Below, piece after piece: positions 42,592 through 50,999 of a stretch of DNA of 64,000 bases. The DNA comes from Deltaproteobacteria bacterium. GTDB taxonomy: Bacteria; Myxococcota; Kuafuiibacteriia; Kuafuiibacteriales; Kuafuiibacteriaceae. The notes beneath the pieces were generated by a model. It saw only the letters and a list, made by a program, of their open reading frames with translations, was not told where the DNA came from and ran no database searches. How positions within the stretch are numbered: the stretch's first letter is position 1; every line of letters begins with the position of its first letter. Both the position numbers and the translations under genes were made by a program. The DNA lies in NCBI GenBank assembly GCA_016703535.1, contig JADJBV010000002.1, positions 372,001-436,000 of the forward strand, written 5' to 3'.

Positions 42592-43925
42592 ATCTGGCGT
42601 CGATCCCTCCCCAAGGCCTTGGCGGTGCCACGGACGCTGCCGTGGGTCGCCAACAGGTGCTCCAGCTCCTCTTTGGTGGGGACCGGAGGTTTTGCGGGGG
42701 GCACCGGTGCCGCGGCGCTCGGAGCGGGCGTCGCCGAGCCGCTGGCCTTCGGCACCAAGGCCTCCAAGGCCGAGCGGGACCAGCGGCGGCTCGAGTCGGC
42801 CGCCCGCGCCCGTAGGGCCAAAGCCTTCAGGTCGCGCAGGTTGCCCGGCAAGCCCCGAAGCAGCAGCCACTCGGCAGCGCTCCCGTCCAAGGCAAAAGAC
42901 TCGAGAGCTTCGGTGCCCTCCGCCTCCCGCGCAAAACGAAGCAACCACTCCAGGATGTCGCTGGGACGTTGGGCCAAGCTCGGGACCAAGAGCTCGTGCA
43001 GCCCGAGGCGGGCGTAGAGATCTCGGCGGAAGGTGCCGGCCTGGACCGCCTCCAAGAGATCCCGATGGGTCGAGGCCAAAAAGCGCACGTCGATCGGCAC
43101 CGGGCGGCTGGCGCCCAGGGGCAGGACCTCTCGTTCCTCCAACACGCGGAGCAACTTGGCTTGCAGTTCGAGCGCCAACTCGCCGATCTCGTCGAGCAAC
43201 AAGGTGCCGCCTTCGGCCGAGCGGATCAGGCCCAGTCGGGCTGACTCGGCTCCGGTGAAGGCGCCGCGTTCGTGGCCAAAAAGGGCGCCGGCGAAGAGCT
43301 CGGGCGAAAGTTCGGCGCAGTTGACCGCCCAAAAAGGGCCACTTCGGCCCGACAATCGGTGGATGGCCCGGGCCACTCGCTCTTTGCCGGTCCCGGTTTG
43401 TCCGCCGATCAAGACCGGCGCGGGGCTGGGGGCGGCCCGCAACACACCCGAACGAAGCCGGGCCATGGCCGCCGAAGGCCCCGGCAACTCCTCGATGGTC
43501 GGGGTCTCTGGGCCCAGCTCTTGTTCGTAGATCGCCACCACGTCGCCAAAACGCAGCACACCGCCGATTTGCAAGCTGGCTTGCATTTTCAGCGGCGCCC
43601 CGTTCAAGAAGACCCCGTTGCGGCTCTGCAGGTCCTCGACCCAAAGAACCCGAGAGGCATCGATCCAGGTGGCCAAGTGTTCTCGGGAGACCGTCGGGTG
43701 AGACAAACGACCCGCCGGGGTGCTCGGCGCTCGGCCCAAGATCAAGCGCTCTGGACTCACGTCGATCTCGGTGGCCAGTTCGATCGGGTTGACCACCCGC
43801 AGACGGGGCCGCAGCGAGGGGCCGGCGCTGCTGCCAGGGCTGGCGGTGTTGACCTCCAGGGTGGGGGTAAAGTCGTCCTTCAAGTTGTCCTCAGGGCCAC
43901 GGCAGATGGGCGCCCTCTTCTCCAT
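42546..43925 (-). CDS. FHA-domain sigma-54-dependent activator with intact GAFTGA
   Basis: 459 residues from ATG 43925. FHA domain at ~60-130 (ILGRAPSTPAGRLSHPTVSREHL, DLQSRNGVFLNG). AAA+ domain: Walker A GQTGTGKE near 171, GHERGAFTGAESARLG, Walker B TLLLDEIGEL. The sigma-54 contact loop is canonical, in contrast to the GAFTNA activator at 18966. A Fis-like helix-turn-helix lies at the C-terminus (GSVRGTAKALGRDRRQIYRWIEAFGL). Its start overlaps the upstream beta-barrel gene by 35 nt on the same strand, so those two are co-transcribed. Its 3' end is antisense to the TPR kinase. Dyad copy at 43571. Confidence 0.92.
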   Translation of the reverse strand: MEKRAPICRGPEDNLKDDFTPTLEVNTASPGSSAGPSLRPRLRVVNPIELATEIDVSPERLILGRAPSTPAGRLSHPTVSREHLATWIDASRVLWVEDLQSRNGVFLNGAPLKMQASLQIGGVLRFGDVVAIYEQELGPETPTIEELPGPSAAMARLRSGVLRAAPSPAPVLIGGQTGTGKERVARAIHRLSGRSGPFWAVNCAELSPELFAGALFGHERGAFTGAESARLGLIRSAEGGTLLLDEIGELALELQAKLLRVLEEREVLPLGASRPVPIDVRFLASTHRDLLEAVQAGTFRRDLYARLGLHELLVPSLAQRPSDILEWLLRFAREAEGTEALESFALDGSAAEWLLLRGLPGNLRDLKALALRARAADSSRRWSRSALEALVPKASGSATPAPSAAAPVPPAKPPVPTKEELEHLLATHGSVRGTAKALGRDRRQIYRWIEAFGLKRPLD

Positions 43926-45492
43926 CGTAGGCGACCGATCCAGGGTCAAGCACGTCGCCGATGGCGAAGGGGATCACGATCTGGGCCTGCACCGCATCGG
44001 GGGTATCCAGGTTCTGACCGGCCAGGTTGCGACTGATGGAGACCGAGAGGATCAGCGGCAAGGGGAACTCGTCCCTCAGGAACATCGGCACGGTGTTGAC
44101 GCCCACGCTCAGGCCCCCGACCAAGTTCCCTCGGACGGTCCGCCACCCGTAGGCCGCCTTGCGGCGTTCCGCGGTGTTGGCCAGGCCCGCCTTGAGCTCC
44201 TCTTCACGTTTGGCTTCGCTCAGCTCCCCGGAGGCGATCCGGGCCTCGACGTCGGCCCGGACCTGGGCTTCGGTGAGGTAGGGCGCGGTGTTTTCGGGGC
44301 GAGGGCCGATCTCCAGGACCTCGTCCCGGAAGTGGTGCAGGAAGTTCAGGGACGCGCCGACCCAAAGCCACTCGAAGACGCTGTAGCTGACGTAGGAGTA
44401 GACGTAGATGTTGTCGCCCAACTTCCGAGTGACCTCGGCCTTGTCGTAAGCCGTCACGACCGGGATTAGGGTGCCGTCGTCGAGGCGGTTGGTGAGGAGA
44501 TCCGCATGGCTGATTTCGCCCCGGGCCAGCTGGGTCTCTAGCTCGTCGTCGAAAGTCAGGGAGTTGAGGCGCCGCTCGATCTTGTCGCCGAACTGGTATT
44601 CGTAGCCCGCCGACATGGCGAAGCGGAAGTCGCCCAGGGGCACGGTGATCGCGGCCAAGAGCGCCACGTCCGTTTGTCCATCGCCGAAGGCCGGATCGAA
44701 GAGGTCGTCCGGATCGTCGGGGCTCCCGGTGGGCAACACCACGTAGCTGAGGCCCGCCAGGTTGAAGTGGCGTCCGTGGAAGAACTGGTACTTGGCGCCC
44801 AGGATCAGATCGCGAAAACCACTGTACCGATGATCTCCGTACCCGTGGGTTACTCCACCGACCTGGTCAAACCTGCTGACCGGCGCGTTGTAGCCGAGGC
44901 ACGGACTGGCGAGGAGTTGGTTCAGGTCGCTGATGTTGAAGGGGGGACGGGGACGCATTGGGTCCGGGGGAATGAGCACCTCGTTGATGAGTTGGTTCGG
45001 ATCGCCGAGGTCGAGGTTGCCTCCGGGACAGGTGATCAGGTTCGCATCCTTAACGCGATACCTGGACTGCATGGGTCCCGGGGTCAGGTACGCATCGAGC
45101 TGATAGTCGACGTGCATGAAGGGCAACACACCGACTAGGGTGAGCCGGTCGGTCATCCCAAAGGCCGCCATGAAGTTGAAGGCGACCGAGGTTTGCCTGC
45201 CCTCGAAGCCCGTTTTTCCCAGATCACCGAGGTACGTCGTGATGGTGCTGGCGCCGTCTCCCGCGATGACCTCACTCAGGTCGATCCCGTTGTAGTCCGC
45301 GATCAGCGACTCTCGCCTCGTCTGCCACCCGCGCCCGAACCGCTCCAACGCCCCGTTGCCGTAGGTGATCCCCGGCTGAATCAAAAAGGCACCCACGCCC
45401 TGGGGCAGGACCTCGGCGTCGCTGACGCCTTGGGCTCGGAGGGCCCCGGGCCACAAAAACAGGAGGGTCGAAAGAACGAGGGCAACTCGCAT
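43891..45492 (-). CDS. Outer-membrane beta-barrel protein of unknown function
   Basis: 533 residues from ATG 45492; signal peptide MRVALVLSTLLFLWPGALRAQG. The mature chain is full of alternating amphipathic strands typical of a porin or transporter barrel (ITYGNGALERFGRGW, TSVAFNFMAAFGMTDRLTLVGVLPF, YRYSGFRDLILGAKYQ-like, FRFAMSAGYEYQFGDKI, IYVYSYVSYSVFEWLWVGASLNF), and a charged helix insert near residue 420-455. The C-terminal strand ends without the usual terminal aromatic, which is a caveat. It resembles MetA-pathway-of-phenol-degradation-like barrel proteins. It precedes the FHA activator with overlapping genes, an unusual pairing. Confidence 0.72.
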   Translation of the reverse strand: MRVALVLSTLLFLWPGALRAQGVSDAEVLPQGVGAFLIQPGITYGNGALERFGRGWQTRRESLIADYNGIDLSEVIAGDGASTITTYLGDLGKTGFEGRQTSVAFNFMAAFGMTDRLTLVGVLPFMHVDYQLDAYLTPGPMQSRYRVKDANLITCPGGNLDLGDPNQLINEVLIPPDPMRPRPPFNISDLNQLLASPCLGYNAPVSRFDQVGGVTHGYGDHRYSGFRDLILGAKYQFFHGRHFNLAGLSYVVLPTGSPDDPDDLFDPAFGDGQTDVALLAAITVPLGDFRFAMSAGYEYQFGDKIERRLNSLTFDDELETQLARGEISHADLLTNRLDDGTLIPVVTAYDKAEVTRKLGDNIYVYSYVSYSVFEWLWVGASLNFLHHFRDEVLEIGPRPENTAPYLTEAQVRADVEARIASGELSEAKREEELKAGLANTAERRKAAYGWRTVRGNLVGGLSVGVNTVPMFLRDEFPLPLILSVSISRNLAGQNLDTPDAVQAQIVIPFAIGDVLDPGSVAYDGEEGAHLPWP

Positions 45493-45597
45493 GCAGCCCG
45501 CGAGGCGCGCGGGTGGGGGAATGAAGCAGGTTTTCCCCGGATGCACAAGGCGGCCGACCTCGCGTCCAGGGTCGGGGCTGACATATCGTAATGCACG

Positions 45598-46413
45598 ATG
45601 GAGGGCTTCGAGGGGAGCGGGGCGGACTGGCAACCGCAGCGGGAGCGGGTCGACGCGGCGCTCTTCACTCAGCGCACCATCGGTCCTTACAAGTTGGGGC
45701 GACGGCTCCGGGCGGTGCCCTACGGGCAAGTGACCTTGGCGATCCACGACGGCTTTGAAGAGGTCGTGGAGCTCGAACAATACGATGACCTGGTGCGCAC
45801 CGAGTTCGCGGGACCCGAAGGCGCGTTGCTCGGCGACATCTCCTCGGCGATCGGCTTGTCCCATCGTTACCTGATCCCGCTGATCGGCGCGGGCATGGAC
45901 GGCGGCGTGCCGTACGTGGTGCGGGCCCACCGCCTGGGCCGACCTTTGGGAGAGGTGTTGCGGCAGCTCGGATCTCTGCCGGCCCCACACGCGGCCGCGG
46001 TCCTTTATCCCCTCGCCGAGGTCTTGGCGTACCTGGCCGACGAAGGGGCCCAACCTGGGGCTTGTTCGCCCGGCGGCTTCGACGTGCAGGACATCTTGCT
46101 CGGCTACGACGGTTCGGTGGCGTTGTTGGGGAGCGGCCTGAAGTTGTTGCGGTGCCCGGCGGGTGATCCCTTGGCCTGCGACTTCGAGTCGCTCCTGGGC
46201 TTGGCCGCCGAGCTGGATCGTCGGGCCGGGACCCAGTTCCTGCCGATGGTCCAAGAGGCCGCCAACCCGGCCGAAGCCGCCTTGGCCCTGCGCCGGGCCG
46301 AGCGCAAAGCCCTCGGGCAAGGGCCGGCGCTCCTTGGCGCCTTGTTGCGCCGTCACTACGAAGAGGCCATCCGCGAAGAGCGGGCGTTTTTCGATTTGCC
46401 CACCTTGCACTGA
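45598..46413 (+). CDS. Degenerate protein-kinase-like protein (probable pseudokinase)
   Basis: 271 residues. The sequence follows the order of a Ser/Thr kinase but lacks the catalytic residues: IGPYKLGRRLRAVPYGQVTLA at the glycine-loop position, VELEQYD where VALK lysine should be, SHRYLIPLIGAGMDGGVPYVVRAHRLGRPLGEVLRQLG like the kinase middle lobe, GACSPGGFDVQDILLGYDGS in place of HRDLKPxNILL, and LLGSGLKLL in place of DFG. Length also fits a kinase domain alone. So a binding-only pseudokinase is the best reading. It is followed 20 bp later by an MFS transporter gene and is divergent from the beta-barrel gene (105 bp). Confidence 0.7.
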   Translation: MEGFEGSGADWQPQRERVDAALFTQRTIGPYKLGRRLRAVPYGQVTLAIHDGFEEVVELEQYDDLVRTEFAGPEGALLGDISSAIGLSHRYLIPLIGAGMDGGVPYVVRAHRLGRPLGEVLRQLGSLPAPHAAAVLYPLAEVLAYLADEGAQPGACSPGGFDVQDILLGYDGSVALLGSGLKLLRCPAGDPLACDFESLLGLAAELDRRAGTQFLPMVQEAANPAEAALALRRAERKALGQGPALLGALLRRHYEEAIREERAFFDLPTLH

Positions 46414-46433
46414 AGCCCCATCGTCCGCGCCCG

Positions 46434-47606
46434 GTGAGCGCCACGGACGGTAAGAAGTCGACGCTCGCCTTCGATCTCAGCCTCTTCTACTTCTGCGCTT
46501 ACGGCGCCTCGGGGGCCTTGATCCCCTTTTTACCGCTGGTCCTCTCGGATCGAGGTTTCGGCGCCCAAGCGATCTCCACTGTGATGATCGTGGCGCCGAT
46601 CGGCCACCTCTTGGTCCCGCCGCTGTGGGGGATGTTGGCCGATCACTTCGAGGCGCGGCTCGGCCTCTTGCGTTTGGCCACCCTCGGCGGCGCCGCCGGG
46701 ACCTTGGCCCTTTATCCCGCCCACAGCCTGACGCAAGCCCTCGCGGCGATGGTCCTCTACTGCGTCTTTCGCACGCCGATCTTCCCTTTGGTCGACGCCA
46801 CCAGCGTCGCCTCTTTGGGCGAACAACGAGGCCGCTACGCTCGCATCCGGGTCTGGGGTTCGATCGGCTTCGCCTTGTTCGCGACCTTGGCGGGCCACCT
46901 CGGCGGCTCCAGCCGCGCCCAACTTCTGTTCTTCGGCAGCGCCGGCCTGCAGCTCCTCAGCACCGTGGCCACCTTACGTTTTGTCGCCGGCCAACCTCAG
47001 CCGAAGCGGTCTTTGTTGCCTGAGCTCTTCGGCTTCTTGACCACCGGCCCGATGCCGCTGCTCTTGATCGGGACCGCGGTTTACTACGGCGCTCACAGCA
47101 CCTACGACATCTATTTTGGCCTCCACCTGCGAGCCGCCGGGCACGGTGATGGTTTCGTCGGCCTGGCTTTGGGCCTCGGGGTATTGGCCGAGGTGTTGGT
47201 GATGTTCGCCGCCCCTCGTTTGCTCGATCGCTTCGACCCCTACTGGTTCTTGGTCGGCGCGGGTGGGGTGGCGGCGCTGCGGTGGAGCCTCCTGGCCTTC
47301 GTCACCGGCGCCCCGCTGCTTTTGTTGCTGCAGCCGCTCCACGGGATCACCTTCGGTGCTTGGTTCGTCGCCTTGGTGAAGTTGATCCAGGATCGTGCGC
47401 CTGCTCGCCTGCGGACCAGCGTCCAAGCGGTGATCATGGCCAGCTTGGGGCTCGGCACCATCCTCGGTTATGGCGCTGGCGGGCCCGCTTACGAACTCGG
47501 CGGTGGGGCCTTGGTGTTCGGGGCGGCGGGGGTGGCCTCGGGGCTGGCGGTGGTGATCTATGGCCTGGCGTTTCGGAGCTCCCGGCGTCAGAGCCCGGCG
47601 GCGTAA
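46434..47606 (+). CDS. MFS transporter (PPP/HcaT-like family)
   Basis: 390 residues from GTG 46434. Twelve predicted membrane segments. The N-terminal half has FYFCAYGASGALIPFLPLVL and the MFS loop word GMLADHFEARLGLLR, typical of the MFS_1-like/HcaT (3-phenylpropionate transporter) group; the second half has QDRAPARLRTSVQAVIMASLGLGTILGYGAGG, the corresponding word of that group. The substrate cannot be predicted; small organic acids or nucleosides are usual. Probably co-transcribed with the pseudokinase. Converges with the helical-repeat gene, overlapping it by 19 bp. Confidence 0.85.
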   Translation: MSATDGKKSTLAFDLSLFYFCAYGASGALIPFLPLVLSDRGFGAQAISTVMIVAPIGHLLVPPLWGMLADHFEARLGLLRLATLGGAAGTLALYPAHSLTQALAAMVLYCVFRTPIFPLVDATSVASLGEQRGRYARIRVWGSIGFALFATLAGHLGGSSRAQLLFFGSAGLQLLSTVATLRFVAGQPQPKRSLLPELFGFLTTGPMPLLLIGTAVYYGAHSTYDIYFGLHLRAAGHGDGFVGLALGLGVLAEVLVMFAAPRLLDRFDPYWFLVGAGGVAALRWSLLAFVTGAPLLLLLQPLHGITFGAWFVALVKLIQDRAPARLRTSVQAVIMASLGLGTILGYGAGGPAYELGGGALVFGAAGVASGLAVVIYGLAFRSSRRQSPAA

Positions 47607-49555
47607 CGTTCGATCACCCGGTAGTCCGCGGCCCACGTAACTTCCGACGGCTTTTGCATTTTCTGCAAGACCACTTGCGCGAGGGCCTTTCGGGTCGATG
47701 GCGGGACGTCTTGCATCGTCTGCCCCAAGGCCCGAATCAGCCCGACGTCGTGCATCTTGGATCCCATGCCCAGGCGAGCGATCAACTCATGGGTCATGAG
47801 GAGTGCGTTGGACTTGACCATCAACATGGACGGCGAAGCGCCGAGCGCGTCCCGGGGCGGCAGCATCAGGTAGTGGTTCAGCCAGTCGTTGGCCCGCACC
47901 CCCTCGGAGTGGCCCAAACGCTGGTGGGCCAGGTCGCGCAGGTCCGGATCCACCGCGGTCTGCAGGATGCCTTGCAAAAGTTGCTCACGCTGCGCGTGCG
48001 GAAGAGCCTGGCCGGCGTAGTGCAAGATCTGCTGGGCCGCGGTGTGTTGCAGCGCCGGATCTTGCAACCCAAGTTGCAGTTGTTGGCACTGCGCCTCCAT
48101 CGGTAGGAGCGACAAGAGCAGCGAAAAGGCCGGCTTGCGGAGCCCGGGCTCTTCCTGGTTGTCACGGGCGGCGATCAGCCGAGTGACGATCCGCCCTCGC
48201 AGTTCGTCGGTCTTGGGCAACTCCTTGGCCAAGTTGGTCGCGAAGCTCAGATCGGCCCCGTTGCGGACGAACTCCGGCTGGTCCTTGAGGAGGCGTTCGA
48301 CGGCGGCCCTCCGGTGCGAGGCCGGGCCTCGCTCCAGGCCGTAGCGGACCAGGGGTGAAAAACGGCCATTGAGCGCCGACTCCAAGAGTTGGTCGGCCAA
48401 CTTCAGCGGTGGCGGGCCCAGCTCCTGGATCGCGGTCGGCTCGCAGCCGTAGAGCTGAACCAGGTCGACCTTGTGCCAACCACTGGCCCCCAGGTGCGGC
48501 AACAACACCTCCAGGTCCGCCCGGGGGAGGGCTCGGGTCTGCCGAGGATCGACCGCGGGCGCCATCGCCAAAATCACCCGCCACGCCGCCGCTCGTTGCG
48601 GGCCGCCGGCCTCGAGGGAACGGACGGTCTGCTGGACTAGGGCCTCGTTGAGCCCGGCGACGGGCCCGCCAATCGTCGCCAAGGCCGTGAGCAGCCGGGC
48701 CCGATCGGTCTCCAGTTCGGTGCGCGCCAAGACCTCCAGGAGCGCGGGCGCGGCTTGTTGCGCCAAACGCCCGCAGGCCCCCAGGCAATCGGCGGCCATC
48801 AACATCGACGAACGGGAACCCGAGCCGAGCTCCGCCACCACCCAGGGGAGGGCCCCGGGGCCGACGGCCAAGATGGCCTTCTCGGGCTCGCGGAGGGTGC
48901 CGGCCGCCGCCGCGGTCAGCAGGTCCTTCGTCAGCTCGGGGCGGCGCCGGGCCGCGACGATCATCTCGTTGAGGTGTGCTTGGGGATCGAACTGAAAGGC
49001 CACCACACTCTGGTTCTGGTTGAGCCGCTGCTGCTCCGCCGGCGACAAGGCGATCGGGACCCGGCTCGACAACTCCCAGGCCCGGTCGAGCTGGGGCAGG
49101 TTGTCCACCAGCTGTGAGGCCAGGGCCAAACTTTGGCCGGCCGTCAACTTGCTGTCGGAGTCAGCGGAGACGCTTTGCAAGACATCTTGCAAAGACCGCC
49201 ACTTGGGTCGATCGGCTCGGGCCCGCCCCTCGAGTCGTGAGATCTCACGGCCCGTGACCGCGTGTAGCCGGGTGGCCATCGTCTTTTCGTTCACCGGGAC
49301 CGCCGGGCGCTCCAGGTGCGCCGCCAACTCGACCACCGCCCGCTCCGCTTCGGTCAGCTGAGCCCCCAACCGGCGGGCCGTTTCACCGGGGGGCACCACG
49401 CCGGTCGGCAGGTTGCCCGGGGTCAGGCCCACCGCTCCAGAGAACACCGGGGGGAGGGTTCGAGCCGGGGAAGGGGCCGGGTTTTGCGGGGTTTCGGCGG
49501 CAGCGCCGGAGAGCGCCGAGGCCTTCGAAGCAACGCCGAGGGGGAGGGTGTACAC
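47588..49555 (-). CDS. Large helical-repeat protein of unknown function
   Basis: 655 residues from GTG 49555. No signal peptide: the N-terminal 60 residues are Ala/Pro/Gly-rich and look disordered. From ~100 on it is almost all helix, with HEAT-like hairpins such as LMAADCLGACGRLAQQAAPALLEVL and ARLLTALATIGGPVAGLNEALV. No metal or catalytic motif. Four copies of the recurrent dyad or close variants lie in it (47665, 47962, 48064 and 49177), the densest cluster in the window. A cytosolic scaffold is inferred. Confidence 0.68.
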   Translation of the reverse strand: MYTLPLGVASKASALSGAAAETPQNPAPSPARTLPPVFSGAVGLTPGNLPTGVVPPGETARRLGAQLTEAERAVVELAAHLERPAVPVNEKTMATRLHAVTGREISRLEGRARADRPKWRSLQDVLQSVSADSDSKLTAGQSLALASQLVDNLPQLDRAWELSSRVPIALSPAEQQRLNQNQSVVAFQFDPQAHLNEMIVAARRRPELTKDLLTAAAAGTLREPEKAILAVGPGALPWVVAELGSGSRSSMLMAADCLGACGRLAQQAAPALLEVLARTELETDRARLLTALATIGGPVAGLNEALVQQTVRSLEAGGPQRAAAWRVILAMAPAVDPRQTRALPRADLEVLLPHLGASGWHKVDLVQLYGCEPTAIQELGPPPLKLADQLLESALNGRFSPLVRYGLERGPASHRRAAVERLLKDQPEFVRNGADLSFATNLAKELPKTDELRGRIVTRLIAARDNQEEPGLRKPAFSLLLSLLPMEAQCQQLQLGLQDPALQHTAAQQILHYAGQALPHAQREQLLQGILQTAVDPDLRDLAHQRLGHSEGVRANDWLNHYLMLPPRDALGASPSMLMVKSNALLMTHELIARLGMGSKMHDVGLIRALGQTMQDVPPSTRKALAQVVLQKMQKPSEVTWAADYRVIERYAAGL

Positions 49556-49688
49556 GCCGCCCCTACCAAGCAGGAGGCGTGCCGGGGGTCAGGGACGAGG
49601 AGGATCGGTCGGCTGCCCTACGGACCGATCAGACAGCCTTTCAGCCCCACTGGACGGCTCTGGCCGTTTTGAGGACGATGCGCCGGTC

Positions 49689-50021
49689 ATGTCACTCGTC
49701 CTGGAAGAGCCCGAGTTCGAGCGCAAAGCCGCTGCAACCCTCGACAAGATGGTCGAGGCCTTGGCCGCTGCCGAAGATGAGGCTTACGACGCCGACTTGG
49801 AGAGTGGGGTGTTGACCATCCGCTTCGAGGACGGCGTCCGGTATGTGGTCAACAGCCACCGGGCCGCGCGCCAGATCTGGATGTCCGCCGACGCCTCGGC
49901 CTGGCACTTCGAGTGGGATGGCCGCGCCTGGCGTTCCACCAAGGGACCCGAAGAGTTGTGGACCTTGTTGTCGGAGCGGATGTCGGGTCGGCTGGGACGT
50001 AAGGTGACCCTCTCAGACTGA
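49689..50021 (+). CDS. cyaY: Frataxin/CyaY family iron-sulfur assembly protein
   Basis: 110 residues from ATG 49689, the usual frataxin length. The first helix is acidic (EPEFERKAAATLDKMVEALAAAEDEAYDADLE), followed by the strands GVLTIRFEDGVRYVVNSHRAARQIWMSA and WHFEWDGRAWRSTKG and a helix ELWTLLSERMSGRLG, the order of the CyaY fold. The QIW and W-D-G residues match the conserved surface patch. Frataxins bind iron and tune cysteine desulfurase in Fe-S assembly. No isc or suf genes are adjacent. The frame is open upstream, but there is no leader there; the region 49556-49688 is a 133-bp divergent gap with the helical-repeat gene. Confidence 0.9.
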   Translation: MSLVLEEPEFERKAAATLDKMVEALAAAEDEAYDADLESGVLTIRFEDGVRYVVNSHRAARQIWMSADASAWHFEWDGRAWRSTKGPEELWTLLSERMSGRLGRKVTLSD

Positions 50022-50066
50022 GTCACTTGCCTTGATGGTCTCCGCGGATGGTCGATCCCAGATCCC

Positions 50067-50951
50067 GTGGGCACTGCCGCCACGATCGCCGTCCTCGGAG
50101 ATCTCGGGCCGTTCCAGGCCGAACTGCAACGCCATCGAGAGATCGAGCTGCTGATCTCCGGCACCTTCGACGAGTTGGCCCGCCACCTGTCGGGAGATTT
50201 GGTCGACGTGTGCGTGATCGGTCCTTCCTACGCTGGAGAGGTCGAGTCGCTCCTGCCCGAAGATCTACCGGTGGTCACTTTGACCGCTTCGGCCGAACAG
50301 GCCGCGTTGATCCCCCACGGCACCGGCCAACGCCGGGTCCACACCGTGGACAGCGTCGAGTCTTTGGTGCGGCTCCTGGAGCAACACACCGGGATCAAGA
50401 TGGCCAAAGAGCCGCGGATCGATCTGCAGGTGGCCGCCGCGATCACCATCGAAGGTTCGCGGTTTTTACGAGAGACCACCGACCTCAGCAAAAGTGGCGT
50501 GGGCATCGGCCGCTTCCCCGAGGCGATCGTCGGTCGCATGGTGGAGCTGGTGATCGACCTGCCCAACGGCCCACGTTGGCTCAAGGCCGAGGTGGTCCGG
50601 CGCTACAACCGCCAAGGTGAACCGATCACTGGCTTGGTGTTTCGGGAGCTCGATGAAGAGACCACCGAAGCCATCGCCGAAGTGGTCGAAGGTCGCCTGG
50701 AGGGCACCGCCTCCATCCGCCCGATCCCGGCCGACGATCTCGAGCAACTCCGGGCCATTCTGAGGAGCAGCAGCACCATCGAAGCGCCTCGCTGGATGTT
50801 GGATTTGGCCAGCGAACTTACGCCCCTCGAGATCACCGCCGTCCATGGGGGCGACGCGCCCGAATGGGCCGAAAAGGGCCTGCCTTTGTGGTTGACCGCG
50901 GCCCGCTGCCGCTTCGAACACCGCGGCGCCGCCTCCAAAGCCAGCCCCTGA
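50067..50951 (+). CDS. PilZ-domain protein with N-terminal receiver-like domain
   Basis: 294 residues from GTG 50067. Residues ~115-215 are a PilZ domain: it begins EPRIDLQVAA, contains TTDLSKSGVGIGRF (D-x-S-x-x-G motif) and ends near LVFRELDEETTEAIAEVV. The c-di-GMP signature is partly degenerate, because the RxxxR switch reads RIDLQ, with the second arginine lost. The first ~100 residues (TIAVLGDLGPFQAEL, VDVCVIGPS, PVVTLTASAEQ) have the alternating pattern of a receiver domain but no clear phospho-acceptor aspartate. The last 80 residues are helical, with no assignment. Likely regulatory, ligand uncertain. Confidence 0.8.
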   Translation: MGTAATIAVLGDLGPFQAELQRHREIELLISGTFDELARHLSGDLVDVCVIGPSYAGEVESLLPEDLPVVTLTASAEQAALIPHGTGQRRVHTVDSVESLVRLLEQHTGIKMAKEPRIDLQVAAAITIEGSRFLRETTDLSKSGVGIGRFPEAIVGRMVELVIDLPNGPRWLKAEVVRRYNRQGEPITGLVFRELDEETTEAIAEVVEGRLEGTASIRPIPADDLEQLRAILRSSSTIEAPRWMLDLASELTPLEITAVHGGDAPEWAEKGLPLWLTAARCRFEHRGAASKASP

Positions 50952-50999
50952 GCCGATCTTCATTGCCGCCTCAAAAATGCCTGTGGTACCCGGCCCCAC

